A stretch of DNA of 64,000 nucleotides. Origin: an uncultured Bacilli bacterium (GTDB taxonomy: Bacteria; Bacillota_I; Bacilli_A; RF39; UBA660). The notes under the pieces were generated by a model. It was not told the DNA's origin and searched no databases. It was given only the letters and a program-made list of their open reading frames with translations. The position numbers and the translations under genes are program-made. The stretch covers positions 31,214-95,213 of the forward strand of contig CAKPCJ010000001.1 in assembly GCA_934141575.1 (NCBI GenBank). The letters are read 5' to 3'. Shown here piece after piece: positions 36,707 to 45,710 of the stretch; the stretch's first letter is position 1, and every line of letters begins with the position of its first letter.

Positions 36707-38434
36707 TTAAGATTTTATATTTAAAAAATCAACCTTATCATACTTAGGTATTATGGTTTTAGGTGTACCCAAATCAATTATGTGTCCATTTTCTATTACT
36801 ATAATACAATCCATATCCTTAAGAGTTGATAATCTATGAGCAATACATATTATTGTTTGATCACTAAAATATTTTGTAATGTTCTGTTGAATTCTAAATT
36901 CAGTATTATTATCTAAACTACTCGTTGCTTCATCAAATATAACAATTTTTGAATTTCTTAAAAATATTCTAGCCAAAGCAATCCTTTGACGTTGCCCACC
37001 GGATAGTTTAATGCCTCTTTCTCCTACAATAGTATTATACTTATCATCAAGCCCTTCTATAAAATCATGTAACTCAGCCCTTTTAGCAGCAGTTACTATT
37101 TCATCATAACTTGCATCAGGATTAGCGATTTTGATATTTTCAAAAATAGTAGAATGTAAAAGTATAGTTTCTTGTGGAACATAAGTTAAACTATCATATA
37201 TTGATTCTGCACTATAACAACTAATATCCTGATTATCAATTAAAATTTTGCCACTTTGTGGAGTATAAAACTTAAAAAGTAAATTTACAAGCGTAGTCTT
37301 ACCACTTCCACTTACACCAATAATGCCTATCTTTTGTTTATCTTTTATTGACATATTAAAATTTTGTAAAACATTATGTTTAGTATATCTAAAAGTTACA
37401 TCTTCAAACTTAATAGTTCCATTATTAACTTCTAATTTTTTACCACTATTATCTTCCAAATCAGTATCACTATACAACAAATCATAACTATTTCTAATTT
37501 TTACAAATATCTCTCCAATATGAATATAAGACCAAGTAAAACTTGTGGTTGCTGATTTAAGTGAAATCATTGCATTTATAAAAAATATAAAATTACCTAA
37601 TGTCATTAAAGAATTAGAATATAAATTAATAGAATAAAGTAACAAAATCGCAAATGTAATTATGTATACTACATTAGCTATAGCACCAAAAGTAAATTCT
37701 CTCGAAGAAGCTTTATTTTTATAAAAATTAGCATCTTCTTTTTTGGATTTTAGTGTTTCAGAAAATTTTTCAACCGCACCATAAACTTTTAAAGAAGTAA
37801 AATTCAAAACAGCGTCATTTAATATACCATTATATTCCCTATTACTTTCCTGTGATTTTTGTACAAGGGGTAAATATTTTTTAGAAAAATACACTAACCT
37901 TGATATTATTATTCCTGCAAACAATATAAACGCCGTAATAAAAATTTTTACATCTATTGTATATAAAATTAATAAACTGCTGAGCATTGAAGTTAATAAG
38001 GATATAAATCCAGTAGTAATTCTGTTATTCAAATTTATTATTTCATCATTTATTTCATTAATAGAGGATGAAATTTTACCATTATAATTATCAGTAAAAA
38101 AAGAATAGTCTCTTTTATTCAAATTATTAAATAATGTTACAGAAATATATGGTGTTTGTTTTTTAACAACAGTTATAGTTCTTACAATATTCGAAATATA
38201 ATAAAAAACTAAGTCTAAAATTATAATTCCTAGCAGCAAAAGAGCAACTTTATACAAGTCAGTTATTTGAAAATTAGGATTATTAGGCAAATCAATAATC
38301 CCCTTTATTATATACTGCTTAGCAAAGTTAAGCACCTGAGATATTATCATACTAACTACCATTACTATTGCTAAAAACTTTACAGGTTTATATAAAGATA
38401 GTACAAATTTTAAAAATTTTTTATTTCTTTTCAT
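36707..38434 (-). CDS. ABC exporter, fused permease and ATPase
   Basis: 575 residues: six membrane helices (1-300) and a nucleotide-binding domain with GVSGSGKTTL, LTYVPQETILLHSTI, LSGGQRQRIALARI, IVIFDEATSSLD and the H-loop CIAHRLSTL. Type IV exporter half-transporter, active as a homodimer unless a partner exists elsewhere. Substrate unknown. Divergent from a permease gene, which together with nearby permeases suggests an efflux-rich accessory segment. Confidence 0.88.
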   Translation of the reverse strand: MKRNKKFLKFVLSLYKPVKFLAIVMVVSMIISQVLNFAKQYIIKGIIDLPNNPNFQITDLYKVALLLLGIIILDLVFYYISNIVRTITVVKKQTPYISVTLFNNLNKRDYSFFTDNYNGKISSSINEINDEIINLNNRITTGFISLLTSMLSSLLILYTIDVKIFITAFILFAGIIISRLVYFSKKYLPLVQKSQESNREYNGILNDAVLNFTSLKVYGAVEKFSETLKSKKEDANFYKNKASSREFTFGAIANVVYIITFAILLLYSINLYSNSLMTLGNFIFFINAMISLKSATTSFTWSYIHIGEIFVKIRNSYDLLYSDTDLEDNSGKKLEVNNGTIKFEDVTFRYTKHNVLQNFNMSIKDKQKIGIIGVSGSGKTTLVNLLFKFYTPQSGKILIDNQDISCYSAESIYDSLTYVPQETILLHSTIFENIKIANPDASYDEIVTAAKRAELHDFIEGLDDKYNTIVGERGIKLSGGQRQRIALARIFLRNSKIVIFDEATSSLDNNTEFRIQQNITKYFSDQTIICIAHRLSTLKDMDCIIVIENGHIIDLGTPKTIIPKYDKVDFLNIKS

Positions 38435-38562
38435 TAATTACCACACTACTCTCAAAAACAATATACCCATTATACAAAAATATAAAAATTTATACAAGAT
38501 TTTGCAATTTTTGTCAATATAATATATAATTTTAGCATATCAAAAAATAAAGAAGGTAAAAC

Positions 38563-39738
38563 ATGAAAGATATAGAAAAAATATATAAGAAAAATACATT
38601 ATTTATCATATTAATTGGAATCACGGGATTTTGTTTTGGATTACTAGACTGGGATAGCAGTTTAGTAGATTTAGTGTATTTAAAATACAACAACGCACTC
38701 TTAATCTCAATTATATCTGCCAATATAGGAACCGCAAGATTAATTGCTACTTTATTCTGTATAAAAATAAATACATCACAAAGGCCAAACTTTGTTTTTA
38801 TTACTTGTATGATATTATGCTCCTTAATAGCAATTATAACTGCTTTATGCTTTGATTCTGAGCTAATTATATTATTCGTAATAACATACCTATTAGAAGT
38901 TTTAGTCTTAGAAATATTTTCAGGTTATCATTATGCTTATGCTTATAATTCATTACCTGAAGAAAGAGCAATGAATGCACACTCAAAAAGAATATCTGTT
39001 TTCAAAATTTTGCAAGCAGCTGGAATCGCAACCGCAGGTTTCATATGTTCAAAATTTGTTAACAACGCATTTTTAATGATTTCAATTTTAGTAACAATCG
39101 TTTTTATTATTGTTATAGTATTTGTTACTCAAGTAAAGAATTTTCCCAAAACAAAGGAAGATAAAAAAACTAATATACTTAAAAGGTTAAATATATTTAA
39201 GTATACAAAATACTTTAGAAAATGGTTTATTATTCGTATAATAGGAAAATTTGCATTATCATCATTAATAGTCTTATTATCAATAAGAGTAATAGATAAT
39301 GGTCAAAACTTAGCTATATTAAAAAGTGTTAAAAGTTTATTATGGGTTTTAAGTGGAATTGGATTTTTCCTATCTAGTTACCTAATAAAAAAAGGATGGA
39401 TTGTAAAAGGAGATATCATAGCTAAAGCATTAATATCACTTTTACTTCCAGTAGTATTTGTATTCCCAAATATTATTTTTGTTATCATTTTATTAAATGG
39501 AATATTAAATCCATTTAACACTATGTCTCATTTAGAAATGTTAAGAAAAGATAATGACAATATTAATACCCCACAGAAAGATATGGTAATAAACCTTGCT
39601 GGATATATATCTAGTATGATTTCGGCTTATACATTACTAAACATCAACAGTAATCTAGCAATAATTATAACTATGATAGCATTAGCATTAAGTACATTCT
39701 TTGAATATAAATTATACAAAAATAAATTAAATAATTAA
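38563..39738 (+). CDS. MFS-like permease
   Basis: 391 residues, about 12 hydrophobic segments, consistent with a major-facilitator transporter. Helix 1 contains GITGFCFGLLDWDSSLVDLV; a basic loop follows helix 6 (TKEDKKTNILKRLNIFKY). No substrate motif recognised. AAGGTAAAAC ribosome site. Could be drug efflux or part of a peptide export locus with the ABC exporter. Confidence 0.65.
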   Translation: MKDIEKIYKKNTLFIILIGITGFCFGLLDWDSSLVDLVYLKYNNALLISIISANIGTARLIATLFCIKINTSQRPNFVFITCMILCSLIAIITALCFDSELIILFVITYLLEVLVLEIFSGYHYAYAYNSLPEERAMNAHSKRISVFKILQAAGIATAGFICSKFVNNAFLMISILVTIVFIIVIVFVTQVKNFPKTKEDKKTNILKRLNIFKYTKYFRKWFIIRIIGKFALSSLIVLLSIRVIDNGQNLAILKSVKSLLWVLSGIGFFLSSYLIKKGWIVKGDIIAKALISLLLPVVFVFPNIIFVIILLNGILNPFNTMSHLEMLRKDNDNINTPQKDMVINLAGYISSMISAYTLLNINSNLAIIITMIALALSTFFEYKLYKNKLNN

Positions 39739-39817
39739 GTTTCCTATATGTAAATACTGCAATAAAATTAATGCACTTAACCAAAAAATATGATAAAATC
39801 TATGATGTGGTGGTATT

Positions 39818-40267
39818 ATGAATGTTTTATTAAAAAAACTAGATTCCAATAATGAAATAGAAACATTTGCTAAATATAAAGTTAAACTTATTAAATTTCA
39901 TCAACAATATGCCCAAAAATTAGGATTATTTGACAGCGTTGTAGAAAGTTATAATTTTCAAGATGCAATTCGTCATATTGATGAAAAAGGATACTTTCAA
40001 TTTTTAATTTTATTAGAAAGTGAAATAATAGGAATTATAGAATATCAAATAACTAATTCAGATATTGATAAAAATGAAATACTATATATCAAAGATATTT
40101 ATATTGATGATAATTTTAGAGGAAAAGGGATTGGAAAAGAAGTAATAAATTCATTAAAAAAATTAAATTATAGGATTGAACTTGAATGTTGGTATGAAAT
40201 GCCCGCTAATAACTTATATAAATCTTTAGGAATGCGAGTAATCAAAACTCGATATATGATGAAGTAG
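39818..40267 (+). CDS. GNAT-family N-acetyltransferase
   Basis: 149 residues. Acetyl-CoA loop DDNFRGKGIGKEVINSLKK follows beta strand ILYIKDIYI, and ECWYEMPANNLYKSLGM is the usual C-terminal region. Substrate unknown. Three bases before the next permease, so probably one transcript with it. Confidence 0.85.
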   Translation: MNVLLKKLDSNNEIETFAKYKVKLIKFHQQYAQKLGLFDSVVESYNFQDAIRHIDEKGYFQFLILLESEIIGIIEYQITNSDIDKNEILYIKDIYIDDNFRGKGIGKEVINSLKKLNYRIELECWYEMPANNLYKSLGMRVIKTRYMMK

Positions 40268-40270
40268 TAT

Positions 40271-41455
40271 ATGGATAGTCATAATAAAAAAGTTATTTCT
40301 ATAATAGTTTTTCTTAGAAAATTTGTTTCAGTATTTTTTACATTATTTTTCAACATATATGTATTAAAAATTGTTAATGATGTTGGAATTGTACTAAAAT
40401 ATAATTTAGTTGGTGTTATATTCGATGGATTGCTTTCAATAATAATATCAAGCAAACTAAATAATAAGAATGCTAAATTTATATATAATTCAAGTTTCAT
40501 TCAACTAATAATTTGTATAATTTTATTGATTACTTTAAAAGATAATATATGTAGTTATTTATATTTATTTAGAATCCTATATTCACTAACAAAAACTTGT
40601 TACTATGTCCCATATGAAATATTAATTATGGGTTCAAATAATCATAAAACAATGAGTAATTTTCTTGCAAACATAAATATTTTGGATTATCTAGCAACAA
40701 TATTTACTCCATTTTTTTCTGGATTTGTTATAGAAAAGTTTTCGTACAATATATTGTTTATTATATTATCAATTGAAACACTACTCATCATTATAATTTC
40801 TTCACAAATTAAAAGCTTTTACGTTGATAATCAGAAAATAAACTTAAAAGAATATTTTTCTGAAATTAAAAAATATCCTCATTTATCAAATATTTATAAA
40901 TGTATGTTTTTTAGAAGAATATCATTGCAAGGCGCTATTACAGACTTATTACCAGTATTACTATTTTTAAAGATTGGTTCAGAATTAAGTGTCGGTAGTT
41001 ATAGTTCAATATTTGCAGTTATTTCAATTATTTCACTATCAATATTAAAAATAGTTAATAAAAAGAATATCCAAAAAAGGTTTTATATTCCTTTCGCAAT
41101 CATCATATTTATATCATCTATATTCCTAATTTTAAATACAAGCTTCACTACCCTATTAATATATTATATTTTAATGAATTCTCTAGGATCAGTTATTGAA
41201 TCAGAAAGTTGTAGCGTTGTTTATGATGCAATAAATGTTGATGAATTATCAAAATATAAAAGAGAACATCAAATAACATTTAATATATATATGATATTTG
41301 GTCAAATAATAAGTTATAGTTTTGCATTAATTTTATACACATATTTCTACAATGCCAACATTTTATCAATTGCTATTAATATTATGATGTTCTTTTCAAT
41401 CTTAGCAGCTACTTATCTTCAAAAAACAGAAACATATTTAAAACAAAAAAAGTAA
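40271..41455 (+). CDS. MFS-like permease
   Basis: 394 residues, about 12 membrane helices; NKKVISIIVFLRKFVSVFFT at the start and IIEKFSYNI-like loops suggest a major-facilitator transporter of the efflux type. Immediately downstream of the acetyltransferase gene, and ending in a terminator, so acetyltransferase plus permease make a two-gene unit, as in some resistance or self-immunity loci. Confidence 0.65.
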   Translation: MDSHNKKVISIIVFLRKFVSVFFTLFFNIYVLKIVNDVGIVLKYNLVGVIFDGLLSIIISSKLNNKNAKFIYNSSFIQLIICIILLITLKDNICSYLYLFRILYSLTKTCYYVPYEILIMGSNNHKTMSNFLANINILDYLATIFTPFFSGFVIEKFSYNILFIILSIETLLIIIISSQIKSFYVDNQKINLKEYFSEIKKYPHLSNIYKCMFFRRISLQGAITDLLPVLLFLKIGSELSVGSYSSIFAVISIISLSILKIVNKKNIQKRFYIPFAIIIFISSIFLILNTSFTTLLIYYILMNSLGSVIESESCSVVYDAINVDELSKYKREHQITFNIYMIFGQIISYSFALILYTYFYNANILSIAINIMMFFSILAATYLQKTETYLKQKK

Positions 41456-41497
41456 AATAATAATAATTTTTTTAAGTTTCAGCAATATATAAATATT

Positions 41498-41526
41498 AAA
41501 GCTATACAAATGATATAGCTTTTTTC
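41498..41526 (+). terminator. Terminator of acetyltransferase-permease unit
   Basis: AAAGCTATA-CAAATGA-TATAGCTTTTTT hairpin on the plus strand. Confidence 0.8.
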
Positions 41527-41669
41527 TTAAAATTTGGAAGAGCAAAACAAGTAATAGAAAACAAAGCTCACTTAATTTGCTACAAATAGTAGCACAAATG
41601 TAAAATATTATTGCTATTAAAAATGATGAAATTTAAGTAATATTGATATCAGAAAGAAGAAATGATATT

Positions 41670-42246
41670 ATGACATTAGGTCCAAAACTAAAGGAAATAA
41701 GAAAAAGATTTGGATTATCACAAGAACAACTCGCAGAAATAATGAATATTTCAAGGCAAGCAATAACTAAATGGGAAAATGATGGAGGTTTACCCGATAT
41801 AAATAATTTGCAAGAGTTATCAAAAATATTTGGTATAACAGTAGATTATTTGCTAAATGACAAAAACGTCTTACCTACTTTATCTATGAAAAAAATTAGA
41901 TAGAAAAAAATATAAAAATAAGTTAGCGATGTATAATAAGGTATTAAAGGAGTATTATCCAGAACCATATGAAATATACATCCTATCTAGAACAAGAAAA
42001 TTAAATCTTATAGAAACCATAATAGACACATTCATTGCTCCAGAAATTGGTCCAGTATCAACTGCAGATGGATTAGGTAATTTGTCACCATATTACTTAG
42101 TAAAAAAAGGTGAAGTAAAATTATTAGTAAATATAAAAAACTATGTTTTAGAAGTAACAGAATTGTCACCCACTACAAATGATAAAAAATTTGTCTATGA
42201 TAAAAATAAATTTATTAATTGTGGTAAACTAAATCTTGGAAAATAA
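41670..42246 (+). pseudogene. XRE regulator split by a one-base frameshift
   Basis: The first part (ATG 41670) has a complete HTH_3 domain (RKRFGLSQEQLAEIMNISRQ, KWENDGGLPD) and stops at 41903. The frame that continues it, KKYKNKLAMYNKVLKEYYPEPYE (41890s on, split by position), runs to 42246 with IYILSRTRKL. Removing one A from the run of seven As at about 41889-41895 joins both into one protein of about 191 residues. So this is either a true frameshift, a slippage site or an assembly error in a homopolymer. Confidence 0.7.
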
Positions 42247-42275
42247 TAATCTTTATACCATAAGGAGAAAATATT

Positions 42276-43142
42276 ATGATAAATAGTGAAGAGAAAATAG
42301 AAAGATTAATAAAGAATTTTGAAGGTAAAGTATGCTTATATATTACCGATGAGCAAAACAATATAATAAAACATAATGAAAATGATATCGTAGAAACTGC
42401 AAGTTGTATTAAATTATTTATTTTAATAGAATACTATAATCAAATTTTAAAAAATGAAAAATCAAGAGATGATATAATTAATTACTCTGTTAAAAACGAT
42501 TACGTTGAAAATGGTAGTGGAATAATTCAATATTTAGAAGATCTAAATTTATCATCAATTAATATTGCTATTTTAATGATAATTATTAGTGATAACATTG
42601 CTACAAACAAAATGATAGATTATTTAGGGTTTGATAATATAAATAATACTATTAAACAGTTAGGTTTTAAAAATACATTTTTAAATGCCAAAAAATTAGA
42701 TTTTAATATTTATAATTCTATCGGTAAAACAACTGCATTTGAGTATGCAAAAGCATATAAGATGATATTAAGAAAAGAAATTCTAACCCCAAATCTATGT
42801 GATGAAATAATAAATATTTTATCTCATCAAACTAAAAACGATATGATTACACGATTTTTACCACAAAAATACTTAGAAGAAAAAGGTTCAGACAACTCTT
42901 TTATAAAATATATTGCAACAAAAAGTGGCGGACTTGCAGCTGAAGATGGAAAAGATATTATTAACTGCAGAAATGATGGTGGAATTATATCTACAAATGC
43001 TGGTAATTACATAGTAAGTATATTTATAAGCAATTTTAGCGATCACCATTTTTATGCCAACAATCCAGCCAGCTTATTAGGAGCTAATATTAATAAAATA
43101 TTATTTGAAGCGTTTGAGCAAAATAAAGGTTCAATAAAATAG
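42276..43142 (+). CDS. Class A beta-lactamase-related serine hydrolase
   Basis: 288 residues. SxxK in TASCIKLF, SDN in ISDNIATN and KSGG in ATKSGGLAAEDG are the three penicilloyl-serine motifs. No clear Glu166 equivalent is seen in the omega-loop region (KNTFLNAKKLDF), and no signal peptide is present. It therefore may not hydrolyse beta-lactams in the periplasm-like space; an intracellular esterase or peptidase role is possible. AAGGAG ribosome site; terminator follows. Confidence 0.75.
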   Translation: MINSEEKIERLIKNFEGKVCLYITDEQNNIIKHNENDIVETASCIKLFILIEYYNQILKNEKSRDDIINYSVKNDYVENGSGIIQYLEDLNLSSINIAILMIIISDNIATNKMIDYLGFDNINNTIKQLGFKNTFLNAKKLDFNIYNSIGKTTAFEYAKAYKMILRKEILTPNLCDEIINILSHQTKNDMITRFLPQKYLEEKGSDNSFIKYIATKSGGLAAEDGKDIINCRNDGGIISTNAGNYIVSIFISNFSDHHFYANNPASLLGANINKILFEAFEQNKGSIK

Positions 43143-43150
43143 TAAGGATA

Positions 43151-43187
43151 AAAAAGGACAAAACTACCAAGAAATTTAGTCCTTTTT
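43151..43187 (+). terminator. Terminator of the serine hydrolase gene
   Basis: AAAAAGGACAAA...TTTAGTCCTTTTTT hairpin shortly after the stop at 43142. Confidence 0.75.
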
Positions 43188-43299
43188 TAATTTATTTATA
43201 TAAATTAATATAACCATAGTATGAAAATAAATAATTTCACAAAAACAATAAAAATTCAGTCAAATTATTATATAATTTATTAAAATTTTCATGTCTAAT

Positions 43300-43341
43300 G
43301 TTTAACATTATACGTGATATAATAATTATGGAGCTGATTTT
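43300..43341 (+). promoter_or_regulatory. Promoter of the 145-aa gene
   Basis: A TATAAT box within GATATAATAATT is followed by GGAGCTG, the ribosome site of ATG 43342. A weak TTTAAC may be the -35 box. Confidence 0.4.
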
Positions 43342-43779
43342 ATGTTTAAAATAGCAAAACTAGAAAAAGTAAACAATGAAAAGGTTTGTATTAATTTAAT
43401 TAAACTAGAACAAAGTCAATACAAAAATGGAAAAAAAATATCATTTGAAGCATTTAATACATTGACTTTTGATATTTCTGGAGATAATTATTCATTTGAA
43501 TTTGATTTGAATTGTAAATTAGAAAAATTATTAGAAATACCAATGAATGATACTATAGATTTTAAAGATTATATTTCCGTTGGTGAAACTTTGCTAAATG
43601 TTAAGGACTTAAATAATATTGAACCAGTTATGAATATTAAGATAACAAGATATTTAAAAAATAAATTTATTATCTTTTTAACATTTCATACTGATTATAG
43701 TTACGACGAAAATGGCTATTCTGGAATAATTGAGATTGCATTTAATTTAGATGATTATTTAGATAGCAAAAATAAATAG
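43342..43779 (+). CDS. Uncharacterised protein, 145 aa
   Basis: Not recognised. Alternating hydrophobic and charged residues suggest a beta-rich domain (LTFDISGDNYSFEFDLNCKL). No signal peptide or membrane helix. Single gene with own promoter and downstream terminator shared with the small minus-strand gene. Confidence 0.55.
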   Translation: MFKIAKLEKVNNEKVCINLIKLEQSQYKNGKKISFEAFNTLTFDISGDNYSFEFDLNCKLEKLLEIPMNDTIDFKDYISVGETLLNVKDLNNIEPVMNIKITRYLKNKFIIFLTFHTDYSYDENGYSGIIEIAFNLDDYLDSKNK

Positions 43780-43863
43780 GCATAATTAATATTAGAAATG
43801 ATAGATAAAAAAACAATTTCGTAACTATACATAACTAAAATTTGAAATTTATTTATATAAAAT

Positions 43864-43899
43864 AAAAAACTTACAAACATTAAGTTCATAAGTTTTTTT
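43864..43899. terminator. Terminator between convergent small genes
   Basis: AAAAACTTA...TAAGTTTTTTT imperfect hairpin with a long loop. Lies between the 145-aa gene and the stop of the minus-strand gene. Confidence 0.5.
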
Positions 43900-44135
43900 C
43901 AAATAGAGCCATAAAAATCAAAGTTATGCAACCTTTGAAAGCTCTTTAATATTTGTGCATGATTACGTAAAGCATCTTTTATCGTTTCTTTGTCATCAGT
44001 ACAATACTTTTCAATATCAAGTCCAATAATTTCATCATTAAAAAGAACAATGCTTAAGAAACCTTTAGCATTTAAAGATAAGCTTTTATCTGTTAAATAT
44101 TTCATTGTTGACTTGTAAATATTAAATTGTTTCAT
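43899..44135 (-). CDS. Replication-initiator-like winged-helix fragment, 78 aa
   Basis: Start ATG 44135 chosen for AAAGGATGG 8 bases upstream. KYLTDKSLSLNAKGFLSIVL is the N-terminal pattern of helix-turn-helix replication proteins of plasmids and phages (which continue with a second helix pair that induces conditional subtyping); DDKETIKDALRNHAQILK fits the recognition region. It ends soon after, so it is a truncated relic or a small regulator. Part of the mobile-element debris. Confidence 0.5.
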   Translation of the reverse strand: MKQFNIYKSTMKYLTDKSLSLNAKGFLSIVLFNDEIIGLDIEKYCTDDKETIKDALRNHAQILKSFQRLHNFDFYGSI

Positions 44136-44143
44136 TATTTTCA

Positions 44144-44168
44144 CCATCCTTTCTTTTTGGGATGGATG
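44144..44168 (-). promoter_or_regulatory. Hairpin covering the ribosome site
   Basis: CCATCC...AAAGAAA...GGATGG on the minus strand can fold and hide the AAAGGATGG ribosome site of the 78-aa gene. A similar CTATCC...GGATGG pair precedes the 90-aa gene near 47060-47085. Confidence 0.4.
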
Positions 44169-44180
44169 ATTTATAAACAC

Positions 44181-44210
44181 AAAAAAAATCAACTAAACTT
44201 TAGTTGATTT
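44181..44210 (-). terminator. Terminator upstream of the 78-aa gene
   Basis: AAATCAACTAAAGTTTAGTTGATTTTTTTT on the minus strand. It lies upstream of the small gene, so it ends a short transcript that begins near 44308. Confidence 0.75.
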
Positions 44211-44308
44211 AATCATTAACGTCACATTGGTGCGACGATTTTATCTTATGGAGCAATAGCACAGGCTATTTAAAACTCCAGTAGTAAAAGTTGATAAACA
44301 ACTAATCA
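44184..44308 (-). ncRNA. Candidate structured small RNA
   Basis: On the minus strand a TATTAT box (about 44314-44322) is followed by three consecutive hairpins: GGAG...ATAGC-CTGT-GCTAT...CTCC (44250-44279), CGTCGCA-CCAA-TGTGACG (44220-44237), and the terminator. No open frame is seen. Could be a regulatory RNA or a decayed tRNA-associated leader. Evidence is structural only. Confidence 0.35.
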
Positions 44309-44421
44309 CTAAAATAATAATACCATAAAAATATAAAAAGTGTAAACCTAAATTAATAATTTTACGTAAAATTGCTAAAAATTATAAAAAATATGTTAAA
44401 ATATAATTAGGAGGTATATGT

Positions 44422-45459
44422 ATGAACGAAGAGACAAATACAAACTTAAATGGAAGAATTAATTATTCAAGTTTAAGACAAATCATATTTGATTATTTTA
44501 AACAAACACAAGGATTAGAATTAGGATCTGTAAGTATAGGTTATTTACAAGATAAATTAGCACATAATTCTGAACCTAGACCATTTTTTACTATAAATGG
44601 AGAATTTGGAGAAACAAGATTTGATATTTCAAAAGAAGATATAGAAAAAGTATTTAAATCATTTTTAGCAAGTAAAAACTGCGAATTAACTTCAAATCTA
44701 GAATTTGGAGACCATGATACTATAACTTTTGCTTATAAATCAAACCCTGAAATTAAAAATGAAATGAATAAACCAGAAAACAAAGTTGAACTTGATTTAA
44801 CATATGATGGATCAATTAAATATGAAGATTTAAGACAAATTGTTTTTGACCATTATAAAAACACTAAAGGTATTGAACTAGGTTCAATTAGTATAGGTTA
44901 TTTACAAGATAAATTAACCGGACAAAATAGTAATCAACCTTTCTTTATTAGAAAAGATGAATTTGGAGAAACAAGATTTGATATTCCACAAGAAGAAATT
45001 CAAGAAATATTGAAATCATATTTAGCAAGTAAAGGTTATGAACTTACTGATTTAAATTACGATAATAGAGTTGAGTTTAAATACAAAAAAGTTAAAAAGA
45101 ATGAACAAGAAAAAACAGTAGATGGTGTTCAAATAAATGAATCTGGTGAAATAATTCGTGACGAAGATGATGAATTAGAAAGAATGGCTAGAGAAAAGAG
45201 AAAATTCACTATTCTACAAAGAGAAAGAGCAATGAATGAAGCTCAAAAAGGTAAAAATCGTTCTGCGATAATGGCTGGTATTAGTATATTAGGTGCTGCT
45301 GTTTTATTATCAGCAGGTGCTGCAGGTTTTATTGCTAAATATATGAAACATTCTAAAAAATTAAAAAAAGCTCAACATGAATTTGAAGATTTTAATGCCT
45401 CATTAGAAAATACCAATGTTGAAGAATTAGGAGGTAATGAAAATGCTAAATCAAGGTGA
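44422..45459 (+). CDS. Uncharacterised protein with two internal repeats and one membrane helix
   Basis: 345 residues. Two copies of a domain of about 100 residues (about 12-108 and 126-222), each with SLRQIIFDYFK or DLRQIVFDHYK, SIGYLQDKL, FGETRFDI and a closing FAYK/EFKYK. A charged stretch follows, then a helix SAIMAGISILGAAVLLSAGAAG at about 290-312 and a basic-acidic tail. Repeats probably face the cytosol. GGAGG ribosome site. Family not recognised; may belong to the mobile remnant. Confidence 0.6.
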   Translation: MNEETNTNLNGRINYSSLRQIIFDYFKQTQGLELGSVSIGYLQDKLAHNSEPRPFFTINGEFGETRFDISKEDIEKVFKSFLASKNCELTSNLEFGDHDTITFAYKSNPEIKNEMNKPENKVELDLTYDGSIKYEDLRQIVFDHYKNTKGIELGSISIGYLQDKLTGQNSNQPFFIRKDEFGETRFDIPQEEIQEILKSYLASKGYELTDLNYDNRVEFKYKKVKKNEQEKTVDGVQINESGEIIRDEDDELERMAREKRKFTILQRERAMNEAQKGKNRSAIMAGISILGAAVLLSAGAAGFIAKYMKHSKKLKKAQHEFEDFNASLENTNVEELGGNENAKSR

Positions 45460-45649
45460 AATCTTAACTCTAAATGATAACAAAAAATATTCGGTTGTTT
45501 ATACTACAGAATTAAATTCAAAAAATTATGTGTATCTAATTGATCAAGATGATTATACAAATACTATGTTTTGTGAATATGATAATAATAACGGATTAGA
45601 AGAAGTTGTTGAAACAGAAATAATTGAGCAACTATTAGCAAAATTTTAG
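45443..45649 (+). CDS. Small protein, 68 aa
   Basis: ATG 45443 fits GGAGG at 45430-45434 (8-base spacing) better than the ATG at 45437. Its start overlaps the preceding gene, so they are coupled. The strand pattern LTLNDNKKYSVVYTTEL, NYVYLIDQDD loosely resembles DUF1292 proteins; acidic C-terminus. Function unknown. Confidence 0.55.
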   Translation: MLNQGEILTLNDNKKYSVVYTTELNSKNYVYLIDQDDYTNTMFCEYDNNNGLEEVVETEIIEQLLAKF

Positions 45650-45671
45650 GAAAGTAATCAACAATAATATT

Positions 45672-45710
45672 AAAAGACGATAGCTTAAAGTGATAAGCCA
45701 TCGTCTTTTT
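45672..45710. terminator. Bidirectional terminator
   Basis: AAAGACGATAGCTT...AAGCCATCGTCTTT stem with A and T tracts. It ends the 345-aa/68-aa unit on the plus strand and overlaps the old end of the recombinase pseudogene on the minus strand. Confidence 0.8.

Noticed and set aside
42276..43142. Genuine antibiotic-resistance beta-lactamase
   Set aside because: No signal peptide and no visible Glu166 equivalent; motifs support only the wider serine-hydrolase fold.
44184..44308. A functional tRNA at this position
   Set aside because: No full cloverleaf, no T-arm consensus and no acceptor stem pairing could be drawn; kept only as a candidate small RNA.
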